Origin: Tolypocladium sp. Sup5 PDA-1
Taxonomy: Eukaryota > Ascomycota > Sordariomycetes > Hypocreales > Ophiocordycipitaceae
DNA: 64,000 nucleotides
Direction of reading: 5' to 3'
Assembly: GCA_000750105.3 (NCBI GenBank)
Contig: JPHH03000101.1
Coordinates: forward strand, 1 to 64,000
A model generated the notes under the pieces. That model was given only the letters and a program-made list of their open reading frames with translations, did not search any database and was not told where the DNA came from. Positions 1 through 9,417 of the stretch are shown piece by piece (position 1 is the first letter of the stretch; every line of letters starts with the position of its first letter). A program made the position numbers and the translations under genes.

Positions 1-49
1 GTCCGGCCGGGTCTCCCGGGTCGGCCAGTCCGGCCGGGTCTCCCGGGCC
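1..49. repeat. GC-rich direct repeat at window edge
   Basis: Two copies of a roughly 27-base unit beginning gtccggccgggtctcccggg occur head to tail. Each contains the palindromic core CCGGCCGG. The array may extend leftwards outside the window. No function can be assigned. Confidence 0.6.
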
Positions 50-116
50 TGCCTCGTCAACCGGTCTATCCGACAACTCCAAGGCCAACCCCAGACTATA
101 TTCCACCATTAATCCA

Positions 117-920
117 TCAGAAAATTCCACAATCGGGAAACTTGACTAATATTATGGTATTAATGACTTCAAGTTCAGGTTCGCGTGTGAGTAGCATGTT
201 ACCGCAGTGTTTTGTGTGCTGAAGCTCGCCGATATAGCTGTCAATTGCGGATTTGCCCGGGCCTAGAATCGCTCGATGCATCTTCAACCACATGGCAGTG
301 CAATGTCGGATATGATATTCCCAGTTGACGTATAACCCGGTGAGCTCGCCCGTCATTATTTCCTCGTGTGAGACGGGCTGCGTTTTATTGGGGCCTAGAA
401 ACCACTCCCAAGTAGTGAAGTTGTCGAACTCGTCGGACAGCGTTGCGTCGTAACATTGCGCAGGGAGCCAGCAAAAGGATATGATATCGAACATGCAGTC
501 GCGTTGTCTTGCTTCTGCTGCCGTAGACCCACACGGAGATTTCTGGATATGTTTCTGGCTGATATCGACTTCTCCGTTGAGATTTGCCGCTGCTGTCGTA
601 CGTGAATCCGACTCTCGAGCCTGGGTCCCGAGTAAAGTCGTGTTTGCAATGGCCAGCCCAGAGACCATCAACACCAGAATCAAAGCCATGAGTTGTGCTA
701 TGGGGTGTGACCCCAAGCAGAGCTTCCTAGACGTATTCTTCGAAGAAGAGAGTTCGATGACGTGATCTTCCTGATCGTCGACGTCTAAGAAGCGCTGGAG
801 CTCTGGGCTTCCGAGATTCGGTTCTGGATGACGATCGTAGTTCTTAGCGGGCAAAGGTGTAAGTGAGCTACCCGGGAATTTGAAGTAGGCTGATGCCGAA
901 CGAGCTGAGCGTTGAACCAT
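117..920 (-). CDS. Membrane protein with two HxxHC motifs (UstYa-like?), unknown function
   Basis: Single-exon frame of 267 aa, starting at the ATG at 920. A hydrophilic N-terminus is followed by one strong transmembrane segment at about residues 78-92, so this is probably a type II membrane protein. The lumenal part carries the signature CG(129-131)..EA..RDC.FD..SFCWLPAQC (about 130-156). Downstream are two HxxHC motifs: HIRHC at 203-207 and HTKHC at 235-239. The protein at 3318-3863 shares the same signature and the second HxxHC, so they are paralogues. Paired HxxHC motifs are the hallmark of UstYa/DUF3328 oxidases, but the rest of the protein is not an obvious family member, so the link is an inference. 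It is divergently transcribed from the enoyl-reductase-like gene at 1432. That the gene is real is well supported by the shared signature; its function is unknown. Confidence 0.75.
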   Translation of the reverse strand: MVQRSARSASAYFKFPGSSLTPLPAKNYDRHPEPNLGSPELQRFLDVDDQEDHVIELSSSKNTSRKLCLGSHPIAQLMALILVLMVSGLAIANTTLLGTQARESDSRTTAAANLNGEVDISQKHIQKSPCGSTAAEARQRDCMFDIISFCWLPAQCYDATLSDEFDNFTTWEWFLGPNKTQPVSHEEIMTGELTGLYVNWEYHIRHCTAMWLKMHRAILGPGKSAIDSYIGELQHTKHCGNMLLTREPELEVINTIILVKFPDCGIF

Positions 921-1431
921 ATTTACAGAGCTAGGGATAGGTAGCTGCCTAGGAAAGGGAAATGAGAAGAGGGAACAGGGGAAGTAAAATTGAATGGGGC
1001 ATTAGAGAGCATCCGCCAGTAGGAAGTAAAGAAGCGGCGTACCGCGCGGCGTACCGCGCGCGCCTGTGGTGGGTGTCCTGCGTCTTCGGGCGCGCCCATC
1101 TATGCCAGTCAGTGGCCGCTGCATCAGAGGTGAAGCGCGTTGGCCCAGGAGCGCGGCGCCGGACGACCTGCGCCAATGCCACCTTCCATTTTTGACAAAA
1201 ATGGATGGGTGGCAGAAAGAGGGTCGTGCAGTATCTTGCATATTCATGTGTCAGTAGAGAATTCCAGGCAGCCACAACGGTACATATATCGGCGCCTAGG
1301 CAGCCTTGTTTTCCTGATCAGACAATTACAAATTGATCATCACTATTCTTCCTCAGTACTACCAATTGTATTGAATATTGCATACATTTTATGCCAGGAA
1401 AGCCTCGTCTATCAAGTAGACACCGCGGAAA
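921..1431. promoter_or_regulatory. Divergent intergenic region
   Basis: About 510 bases lie between the minus-strand membrane-protein gene and the plus-strand reductase gene, so it should hold both promoters. The first half is GC-rich; the second half (1260-1390) is AT-rich. Short frames overlap here on both strands, but none has a recognisable domain or splice structure. No specific operator was identified. Confidence 0.4.
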
Positions 1432-2726
1432 ATGGATGGGAAGATGGAAGAGCTGTCCATCTACGGAGACCTCAAGTTCACAGCGCTACGACGAAAAGTT
1501 GATATCCCGTGTGTATTCCTGTTCCCCCAATTTGGTATACACTGATCATGAGCCTTCCGTGGAGCGATCTTGATGCTGGTACTCGGCGATTTGATATGGC
1601 TCAGTCAGTCACCAGCTAATGCGGTGTTGTCTCTAGGAAACCGGGACCAAACGAAGTTCTGATCAAGGTCATCGCGACTGGCTTGAACCCCAAGGACTGG
1701 AAGGTGAGATGATACTTCAAATACAAAGCGCTTGTCGAGACTAACTCAACAAACTTTGTCCCACAGCACACTGAAGATCGAGACGAGAGCGAGGCCCTAA
1801 ACGCAGGAGACGACGTAGCGGGCCTCATCGAGAGCGTCGGCGATGACGTTTTCGAATACAAGGCCGGAGATCGTGTGGCCGCATTCCACCGTATCACCGA
1901 GCCTGGAGGTGGCTACGCTGAATACGCCATTGCGCCCTCCTCAACGACCTTCCGCTTGCCGCCCAACATCCCCTTCGAGGCGGGCGCTGGGCTCCCGCTG
2001 GCCACCATGACGGCGGCCATTTCGCTGTACCAGGCTCTCCAGCTGCCCTTGCCAACAGCTGCCGCACCTGCAGGTGAGGGCATCCCGGTGCTGATCTATG
2101 GGGGCGCGTCAGCCGTGGGCGCCTATGCGCTACAGCTCGCCAAGCTTAGCAAACTCAGTCCCATCATTGCTGTTGCCGGGAACGGGATTGAATTTGTTAA
2201 ATCGTTGAATGCGGCAACCCATATCATTGACTACCGCAATGGAAACGTGGCGGACAAGATTATCGAGGCCGTCAAGGCCGCTGCGCCCGGGCAGAAACTT
2301 CATCACGTCCTCGATGCGGTATCTGATTTTGGAAGCCACAAGATCATCACCGATGTCCTGGTCGCCTTCGGAGGGGGCCAGATCAATATGCTTGACCCGG
2401 GGGCAGATATGGACAAGTCATGGCAGTGGCCAGAGGGGGTCAAGTTCTCCCTGACATTTGTTCCTAGCGCCTATGGTAGGAAGCATCCCTGGATTACCGA
2501 GGAAAGGGCTGTTGCGGACAAAGAGTTTGCATACTGGTTTTATCGTTACATGACGCATCTACTTGCGGAAGGAAAGCTGAATCCGCATCCACACGAAGTC
2601 TTGCCTAATGGACTGGACGGAATATTGCAAGGCGTGCAAGACTTGAAGAACAACAAGGTGTCGGCTAAGAAGCTGGTAGCAAGGCACGTTGATTCCATGC
2701 GAAGCATCCGGAAGAGCATTGACTGA
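1432..2726 (+). CDS. MDR-family enoyl reductase / quinone oxidoreductase-like (toxD/trans-ER type)
   Basis: Three exons (1432-1508, 1637-1703, 1767-2726) give 367 aa, the usual length of fungal trans-acting enoyl reductases. The start ATG at 1432 was chosen because exon 1 splices in phase 2 through a GTGTGT donor straight into the conserved N-terminal stretch PGPNEVLIKV.ATGLNPKDWK. The GroES-like domain continues with AGDDVAGLIESVG and Y.AGDRVAAF. The Rossmann motif GGASAVGAYALQLAKL follows, then a typical MDR C-terminus. The family performs NADPH-dependent reduction of enoyl or quinone substrates, and many members work beside polyketide synthases in trans. Zinc-ligand residues are not evident, as in the toxD/LovC-like branch. 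Its neighbours here are UstYa-like proteins rather than a PKS. Substrate unknown. Confidence 0.85.
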
Positions 2727-3317
2727 CTTTATTACAGAATTTCCGACACTCCCGGGCTTTGAGATGGGTTGGAACAGTATCGATACTTGACCAGGCGGTC
2801 GACTTGGTATTCTTCTTTAACCCTCTGGGGTGCCGACATGAATAGGCAGCTGGGGGTCCCAGTCGTTGAGGGCACTTTCAATCTGAATGTAGCTGCTTTT
2901 CGTATCTTTTGAGAAGGTCTACGATTCCGCATATTGCTTGTATCCACGGAAGATTAATAGCGGACCTGAAAGTTCTAGCGTCCAGACACATGTGGGTTCA
3001 AATGATGTGGTGATAGCAGTGTTATCGAGCCATGCCGAAAGTTTATGTAGTGGAATCAGTCTAACAAAGATCATTCAAACTCAACTGATACATTTACAGA
3101 TGATAGTAGTTTGAAGCAGACCAATAGATCTGGCGTGTGAGCAGCCCGCCTTCACTTGTGTGAGTTCTGAGTCCTGACCCTCCCTTAAATAGTCATAGCC
3201 CCTGAGCCCCTGAGCCCCCGGGACAATCAACAAACGATGGAGAAATTGGATTTGGTCGTAGCGACCGATATCATATGGCTGAGATGGTGACTCTGAGCCT
3301 CCGCGATGTAAACAGTC
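2727..3317. other. Intergenic, no gene seen
   Basis: This is the convergent space between the reductase and the minus-strand membrane-protein gene. It contains a small direct repeat (ccctgagcccctgagcccc near 3198-3217). Short frames on the minus strand have no recognisable content. Confidence 0.4.
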
Positions 3318-3863
3318 CTAGCAAGCCCCGAGCTTAACATTGCCAGCGGTATTGATGTCGTTGAAGTTCGGAACGGATCTTGCAGCCTCCAGTAGGAACA
3401 TCGCACAGTGCCGGGTGTGATGAAGGGGCCCGCTAGTGCAATCGAGGCGAGCATTGTTATGGTGGGCGGACGCACTGCGGATGAGAATATAGGCGTAGTG
3501 CGTAAGGTGTTCGCCCCTCGTCGTCCAGTAGGTTCGCTCGCCAAGGCGGGAGCCCACGTCGAACACCTCGGTTGATCCGTGCAAGTCAGCATAATACCGC
3601 CATGAGGTGTTGCCGTTCGCCACCAGGAACTCGTCAATCCCCTCTCGCGAGCACTGCTTTGGAAGCCACGTCACGGTCAGCGGATCAAAACTGCATCCGC
3701 GGGCGACGGCCTCTTCGATCGAGTTGCCGCAGGTATACTGGCGCGATAACATAACTTGCGATGCCAGTAGTGGAGCTGTGACAAAGATGTAGACAGTGAG
3801 GCACATGATGCTTGTGACAATGGCGATCATCCGGTAGTATTTGCGTCTGTCGCGAAGGTTCAC
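3318..3863 (-). CDS. Membrane protein, paralogue of the 117-920 protein
   Basis: Single-exon frame of 181 aa from the ATG at 3863. A transmembrane segment spans about residues 11-33. It is followed by the same signature as the 117-920 protein: CG(45-46)..EA...GC.FD......WLP.QC (about 45-71). The second HxxHC motif is intact (HTRHC, 149-153); the position of the first is degenerate (HLTHY, 119-123). It lacks the roughly 65-residue cytosolic N-terminus of its paralogue. It is divergent to the UstYa-type gene at 3999 with only 135 bases between start codons, which suggests coordinated expression. Function unknown; loss of the first metal-binding-type motif suggests it may be a non-catalytic partner (inference). 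Confidence 0.75.
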   Translation of the reverse strand: MNLRDRRKYYRMIAIVTSIMCLTVYIFVTAPLLASQVMLSRQYTCGNSIEEAVARGCSFDPLTVTWLPKQCSREGIDEFLVANGNTSWRYYADLHGSTEVFDVGSRLGERTYWTTRGEHLTHYAYILIRSASAHHNNARLDCTSGPLHHTRHCAMFLLEAARSVPNFNDINTAGNVKLGAC

Positions 3864-3998
3864 TGAGACACCTTGGCTAGGAATTGCGGAATCTGCATCG
3901 AAGCCATGCTTGAACAGCCATTTTGTAGGTATGTATGTAAAAGGTTCATGACCACTGACCCCGGCAATATTGATGGTCCAAACGAGACTTCAATACCT

Positions 3999-4668
3999 AT
4001 GGAACGACATCTATCCAAGAAAGTGCACGAAGTCCAGCAGCGCATATGCTTTTCAAACGTCTCCTTGTTGATTGCATTAACCGCTAGTCTAGGTGCCTGG
4101 GTAGCGGCTCCGGACCCTTCCAGGGTGGGTTTCGGAGGTGGTGCCAACCTGTTTAAAAATTCTCAGGATCCCTCCGACTGGGATACCAAGACTGAAGCCT
4201 TCGGTGTGGCCGTGATGCATCAGGTTCATTGTGTTGTAGGTCGCTCACTTACTCACGTCGTAGCTACCTAGGTGACAGAAAATTTGTCTAATATCTGCCA
4301 TTTAACTAGGCACTTATTAAGCACTCACTTTTAATTTACCGACAAAACGGGGTAACAAATCCCAAGGTGGATATTGAACATCTGGACCACTGTGTTGAGT
4401 ACTTGCGCCAGGTATGCCTTGAGTGTTCGAAACCCTTTTCCCCAAGTCGTTTTCAGGGCAATTGGACTTTGTGAGCTTACCCGGTTTATCTCAGGCACTA
4501 ATATGTCATGGGGATTTGACTCTTGAGCGTCCAGAGACGCAGATCTATCCGCATCGGACCACAGGTTGGGGAAGTGCCCACCGGTGCCGGGACTGGGGCC
4601 AACTGATTGCCTCGCTTAGGCAGTTTGCTATTGAGAGAGGCCCTAACGGATGGGTGAAGGCTTTTTAA
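3999..4668 (+). CDS. UstYa-type (DUF3328) oxidase-like protein
   Basis: Three exons (3999-4235, 4310-4411, 4495-4668), all in phase 0, give 170 aa. The start at 3999 precedes a hydrophobic segment at residues 20-37. The diagnostic pair of motifs is present: MHQVHC (73-78) at the end of exon 1 and HLDHCVEYLRQ (103-113) at the end of exon 2. The C-terminus has the typical ICHGDLTLE...TGWG..H.CRDW pattern. UstYa/DUF3328 proteins carry out oxidative cyclisation or oxidation in fungal RiPP (ustiloxin-like) and other secondary-metabolite pathways. The protein is short for the family, and an upstream exon cannot be excluded. No repetitive precursor peptide with Kex2-type sites was seen nearby, so a RiPP cluster is not shown. 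Confidence 0.8.
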
Positions 4669-5139
4669 ATGAATTCGTTTATCTTAGAGCATGGAACTCT
4701 CGTCGAGGTTTACCTTAAATGTTTGTACCAGGTCATAGAATCTGCTGGGCTGATAAGAGTTTGCCTCGAGGGACGAAGTAACGAAAAGGTCATGTCTTGA
4801 GGAACAAAAGGGACGAAAGGCCTGATTGGTCTTTTAATCCGAGCCCCTATTAGTCCTTTTATGGTAGACCTCCGATCAACTCCCTAACTTACACCCCGTA
4901 CGTACTTCTAGTCCCGTTTCTCGTGAATCTATGTACGCTATAGAACGCAGTTCCCGTTTGGTATCTTCTGAACGCTTTGCCTTGAGAAACGAAGGGATGT
5001 GCGGTTTCCATCTCCTCCCGCTTGAGCCTATAAAGTAATTCTATCGCTATAGCAAAAATAGGTATCTTTTATCAGGGCAGTGCTCGCCATTGTTCAAGAC
5101 AGAGTACGTGGGATTTATCCATCTAGCAATTGAAACAGC
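4669..5139. other. Intergenic, no gene seen
   Basis: About 470 AT-leaning bases lie between the UstYa-type gene and the hypothetical gene at 5140. I see no conserved frame or repeat here; presumably terminator plus promoter. Confidence 0.4.
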
Positions 5140-5715
5140 ATGATTTGCTTGTCCCGCCCACGTCGTGGGACAAGAAACCACCCGGGATCATGGTGCGCAA
5201 CGCCCGGCCTCTCCTGGAAGAGCTGTCCAAGCATCTACGCCAGGTTGCAGGCCAACGAGCCCTCGGCCCTGAAGGCGGCCTGTACGCGCAGAGATTCAGA
5301 GGGTAACCCCGATCACATGTCTTGCGTTCCGCCGTTGGAAGGGGCTACCTGTTCTCTTGAAGACTTGGCCCGCCGATGGAGGACCGGCTTGGACGATATT
5401 CCTTACCTCGCCCACGCATTGTCTGATTTGCTGACCAAGTATTGCGACGGCGATGCTTCCAAAATTTCGGATACGGCCAAGAACAGCCATTACTGGACTC
5501 TCTATCAGTTCTTCTTGGAGACGACTGCCAGCATGGAGATGCCGGCGGAGCGGGAGCCACCTCGGGCGTTTCACAACGTGATATTTGCCCGTGACGTGCT
5601 GATACGCTTGCTTGGCTGGATGAGGAAGTCTCCTAAAACTTTCGTCTCAGCCATGGGAGACGCAATGATACACGCCAAGAACCGTCCGGGAGTTCCGCCG
5701 GGCACCAACCTTTAG
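5140..5715 (+). CDS. Hypothetical protein, 191 aa
   Basis: Continuous frame from ATG 5140 to TAG 5713-5715. The first 60 residues are basic and compositionally odd, and may be non-coding or belong to another exon. From about residue 62 (near MSCVPP) the sequence looks more protein-like, with helical stretches such as LEDLARRWRTGLDDIPYL and VIFARDVLIRLLGWM. No family recognised, no signal peptide, no membrane segment. The true start may be the internal ATG at about 5317. The minus-strand frame 5296-5574 is treated as a shadow. Confidence 0.45.
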   Translation: MICLSRPRRGTRNHPGSWCATPGLSWKSCPSIYARLQANEPSALKAACTRRDSEGNPDHMSCVPPLEGATCSLEDLARRWRTGLDDIPYLAHALSDLLTKYCDGDASKISDTAKNSHYWTLYQFFLETTASMEMPAEREPPRAFHNVIFARDVLIRLLGWMRKSPKTFVSAMGDAMIHAKNRPGVPPGTNL

Positions 5716-6165
5716 GACATTACATATACCTTGTCGCCCTCGAATTCAACACTGGCCTTTGACTATGGCAAGAAGCCACGGCCGTGGCAAGACATGAACA
5801 AAAGCATCGCGATGCATGCTGTTTTCAGGAGTGAATATTGATGACAAGATAATGGGATGGCTGTCAATATGGTGCTCGTGCTGTTAGCTACAGCCTGTAA
5901 GCCAGTGATTCATGTTACCGGGATCCATACTACTTCAGCAATATGATGTGTACAGAGGTAGCTTGACACGCTATGAAAAGGGTTAAAGGGGGCACATGCA
6001 GCTTGGCAATGTTCCTTTTATGAGAGGGAACGTTCACAGTGACAGACATAAGCGGCGCTCGGGCAGCCCGAGGGCATAGGGTATCTATTCTTATATGGCT
6101 CCTCTTGTTAAGGCTATTCATGTTTATCCCAGTCATTCCTTGATTGTCCCAAACTCGAACCCGTC
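5716..6165. other. Intergenic, no gene seen
   Basis: This is the convergent region between the 5140 gene and the AAA ATPase, presumably holding both 3' ends. No supported feature. Confidence 0.4.
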
Positions 6166-8343
6166 TCAGAGCGAATGCCCCCCAACCTGCAAGACAGTCC
6201 TCAAGTGCCTAAACGCCAGCTTCTCCCTCCGATGGCACGCCAGCAAGCTTGCCGCCTTGAGCACATTCTTGATAACACGGCCATTCAGGTCCAGCGCGCT
6301 CAGGGTCAGCAGCTCCTCCTCGGAGACCTCGTGGGCCGCGTCGCCCCGGACGCCCGCGTCCTCGAGGCTGACGGTGCGCCCCAGGAACGAGCGCCAGACG
6401 GCGGCGCGCGCGTCGGCGTCGAGCGGCGGGTACTCGAGCGAGACGTGGATGCGGCTCTGGAAGGCCGGGTCCATGTTGGTGACGCGGTTCGTCGTCAGGA
6501 ACAGGATGCCCTCGTAGTACTCGAGCGTGCGCAGGAAGATGGCCACGATGCGGTTGCGCTCCATGTCCTGCGGCGTGCGCTCCTCGAGGAACACGTCGCA
6601 CTCATCGAGCAGCAGCACCGCGTTCCAGTCCGCCACCATGCCCAGGATCTTGCTGAGGTTCGTCTCCACGCTGTACGCCTCGCTGCCCAGGTCGCCCGCG
6701 CTCATCGTGTACAGCGGCACGCGCATCTCCTCGGCCACCGACTCGGCCGTCAGCGTCTTGCCGATGCCCGGCCCGCCCGAGAGCAGCATGATGATGCCCT
6801 TGCCCTTGCCCGAGATGACGTCGTCGAAGGCGCTCTTGTACTTGACCTGGCTCTGCGCAAAGGCCAGGACGAGCTCCTTCTTCTCCTCGGGCATGACCAG
6901 GGAGCTGAAGGCGTTTTCGTTGAACTGCACGGGGCCGATGTCGTCAATGTAAAACTCCATCCACCGCTTGTTCTGGAGGGCGTATCCGCGGGCCATGGGG
7001 GTGGCCATCAGGAGCTGTTCCTCGGTCAAGGGTGCCCTCTCAGCGCCGCCGTCAGCGCCGCCGTCGTCGGAGTCATCGTCGGAGTCATCGTCGCATTCGG
7101 TGTCGTAGCTGCAACAGCTTCCACGCCGGTTGCGTGACTCGCCCTCCTTGTGAAAGGCCGTGATGTCGACCTGGTGCTCGTAGTTTTCCTTCTCCCAGTT
7201 GGCGCCGTCGACCACGATGCGTGACTGAACGTTCTCGCGGCGTGTCTTATTCTCCGGGTGCCAGAGAGCCACGCCCTTGTATGAGCGGTAGCAGTATCCG
7301 GCGAGACTCTCAAACTGCCTACCACGAGCCTGAAGCATGGCCGTCATGGCAGCAGCCTGAGGGTGGTAGTCGAGCGGATAGCAAGGCAGGGACGAGAACG
7401 GCACCGTGCCGAGGAAGTTTGGGATCCGAAGCTCCAGGTCAGTCCATCCCATGGTGGTCCCGTTCCAATCCACGATCCTGCAATCGAGCGCATAGAACTT
7501 GCCACACATATTCTGGCCATAGTAGCCGCTCTGGAACTTGGCCGCCACCGGCTTGCCGCTCATCTGGCCAAAGACGGTGCAGCCGGGGGGGAACAGCGTC
7601 CACGCGTGGTCGAAAGACACGGCCTTATTCTTGAGGTAGTCCTCGCGCAGTGTGATGACATCCCCGAGATCCTCCAGCATGATGCCGTGCAGCAGTTCGA
7701 GGTGCTCCTTGGCGGCGTCCTCGAGCGACGGGTCGTTGCGCGCGGCTTCGAAGCGGTCCCAGCGGTGGACGAAGCACTCAAACGGCGCGGTGAGCTTTAA
7801 CCGCGACAGGTCGGTGAGAATGCCCGGGTAGCCGTGGAGGACATCGGCGAGCACGCGCTTCAGGTAGGGGGACTGGATGATGAGGCTGTTGATGACGAGG
7901 GGCTTGCTAGAGTCTGCGTCCTGGGGCTTCTCTGTAGTGAACGAGATCAGCGCTGCCGTTCTGCGACGGCACTGGGGGAGAAGACTTACCCTTGCGAACA
8001 ATGACGGCGTACTTCTCCGTATCCTCGTTCTCGGCAGCCTCCTCGAAGTCGTCTGGCTTCTTTTCCGTCCATGATCTGTTCTTGTGCTGGTCGTACTTGG
8101 CATACAGGTCTTTGCTCTCGGGGACAATGCCCACGACCTGCTTCTCCTTGGGCTCCTCGGCCTTTTCGCCGCCTTAAAAAACGTCAGCCTCAATACCTCG
8201 CAGCATGCATGTTCTTGAGGCGACTTACTCTTCTCAGCGACCTCGCCCTCTCCATTCTCCGACGCAGGCTCCGGAGGCGTGACGACGACGACCGAGGCAG
8301 ACTCGTCGTCGCTCTTCCGTGCCAGATCCATGTTGTCCGACAT
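6166..8343 (-). CDS. AAA+ ATPase with large N-terminal region
   Basis: Three exons on the minus strand (8343-8229, 8172-7990, 7931-6166) give 687 aa. Both introns have GTAAGT donors and preserve frame exactly. The N-terminal 40% is acidic and then matches the pattern of the fungal region preceding the AAA module in this family (conserved-looking stretches INSLIIQSPYLKRVL and GYCYRSYKGVALW). A short acidic, low-complexity linker follows. The C-terminal AAA+ core has Walker A SGGPGIGKT, Walker B VLLLDECDVFLE, and a sensor region with LTTNR and the arginine-finger-like FQSRIHVSLEYPPLD. Such proteins are common and multi-copy in Pezizomycotina; their specific roles are mostly unknown. The coding strand is strongly GC-biased, which creates long antisense frames that are ignored here. 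Confidence 0.9.
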   Translation of the reverse strand: MSDNMDLARKSDDESASVVVVTPPEPASENGEGEVAEKSKSPQEHACCEVLRLTFFKAAKRPRSPRRSRSWALSPRAKTCMPSTTSTRTDHGRKRSQTTSRRLPRTRIRRSTPSLFARVSLLPQCRRRTAALISFTTEKPQDADSSKPLVINSLIIQSPYLKRVLADVLHGYPGILTDLSRLKLTAPFECFVHRWDRFEAARNDPSLEDAAKEHLELLHGIMLEDLGDVITLREDYLKNKAVSFDHAWTLFPPGCTVFGQMSGKPVAAKFQSGYYGQNMCGKFYALDCRIVDWNGTTMGWTDLELRIPNFLGTVPFSSLPCYPLDYHPQAAAMTAMLQARGRQFESLAGYCYRSYKGVALWHPENKTRRENVQSRIVVDGANWEKENYEHQVDITAFHKEGESRNRRGSCCSYDTECDDDSDDDSDDGGADGGAERAPLTEEQLLMATPMARGYALQNKRWMEFYIDDIGPVQFNENAFSSLVMPEEKKELVLAFAQSQVKYKSAFDDVISGKGKGIIMLLSGGPGIGKTLTAESVAEEMRVPLYTMSAGDLGSEAYSVETNLSKILGMVADWNAVLLLDECDVFLEERTPQDMERNRIVAIFLRTLEYYEGILFLTTNRVTNMDPAFQSRIHVSLEYPPLDADARAAVWRSFLGRTVSLEDAGVRGDAAHEVSEEELLTLSALDLNGRVIKNVLKAASLLACHRREKLAFRHLRTVLQVGGHSL

Positions 8344-9417
8344 GGTGGTATCAGATTGTGCTTCAGTTTGCAGTGAGAGAAGGGGTATAACTAAAGCTAA
8401 CAGACACCGGACAGAGAGGACAGAGTGCGGGCGAGGACAGTGAGCCACAGGAGGCAGAGGCTGAACAGGAGGATGCAGAAGACGAAAAGAAACGAGGGTT
8501 CCAGGCGTCGCGAGTTGCCCTTTTAAAAAAAAACATTGAGACTCTCGTTTGCAACCTCACCTTTTGCAACGCGTCCTCCTGCATGTCAGATGCAGGCTCC
8601 CTCTCCCTTCCAGGCTGCATCGCCACACCTCCACATCTGACGGGAGTTACTCACACCGTTTCGCACCCCGAGCGAAGCACCACATCACCGCTACACTCAA
8701 TATCAAAAGTACCGCCAATCAGAGCCGCATTCCTTGGGCACTTGTGGCTACGCCGCCTGCTCAAATCCTGGTTTTGCGCATCTGCGGAGAAGCGGCGCGG
8801 GATGGTGGTCGAATCCTTTGCCAACAAGCTCAGCAACCCATGAAGGTGCATAGACTCAGCCCCATAAGGCAGAGTGCACCCTGGTCACTGCGGCGGGCAC
8901 ATGCTCTACCCTGGGCGGCAGTTTCGACCACTCACAAGCCGTAATAGTTGTTAACCTTGAAGCTCCGCCCACGACTGCCTTGACGTTCGTATTTTTTAGT
9001 GTTTGGCAATGCCGGAAGAGTCACACCAGAACAGGGCCGTGCAGACCAGCACGAGCCGCAAAGGTAGGCTAGGACTGGACCACTGTTTGCTCTTCACGAG
9101 CTGCGTGATTGCAGCCGCCTGTTTGCGGACGCAAGTTTAGGCGGCTCAGCCTCTTCGACGATCCACTCAACCCGTGCATTGCGGCTCGGCCTACCGTATC
9201 TCTTGTCTCCTATTCTGCTTTAAGGTATCCCGACGCAAATAACCTCCAACCAAAACTCCAAGGCTGTTCCGTTTCCAATGCTGATATTCTTGTACACGTC
9301 AAACAGATTCCCAACACCAATCGCCATGCATCGTTCCACCGGGTATCATCACATGGGTCGCCACTCCTTTGATCCTGGCTCTGTCCAGGATACAGGTAGA
9401 TCGCGGGTTGCCTGCCC
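8344..9417. other. Intergenic / 5' region of the AAA gene
   Basis: Over 1 kb lies upstream of the AAA gene and downstream of the lipase gene. It includes an A-tract near 8523-8535. Several short frames overlap on both strands (for example 8549-8944 and 9109-9372), but none shows a domain or a consistent splice structure, so none is called. Confidence 0.4.

Noticed and set aside
1..6165. RiPP cluster with a precursor gene for the UstYa-type protein
   Set aside because: No frame with signal peptide and repeated core peptides separated by Lys-Arg sites was found; only the oxidase-like genes are supported.
6175..7137. 320-codon plus-strand open frame
   Set aside because: It is antisense to the AAA ATPase, which has clear Walker motifs; the reverse frame has no domain.
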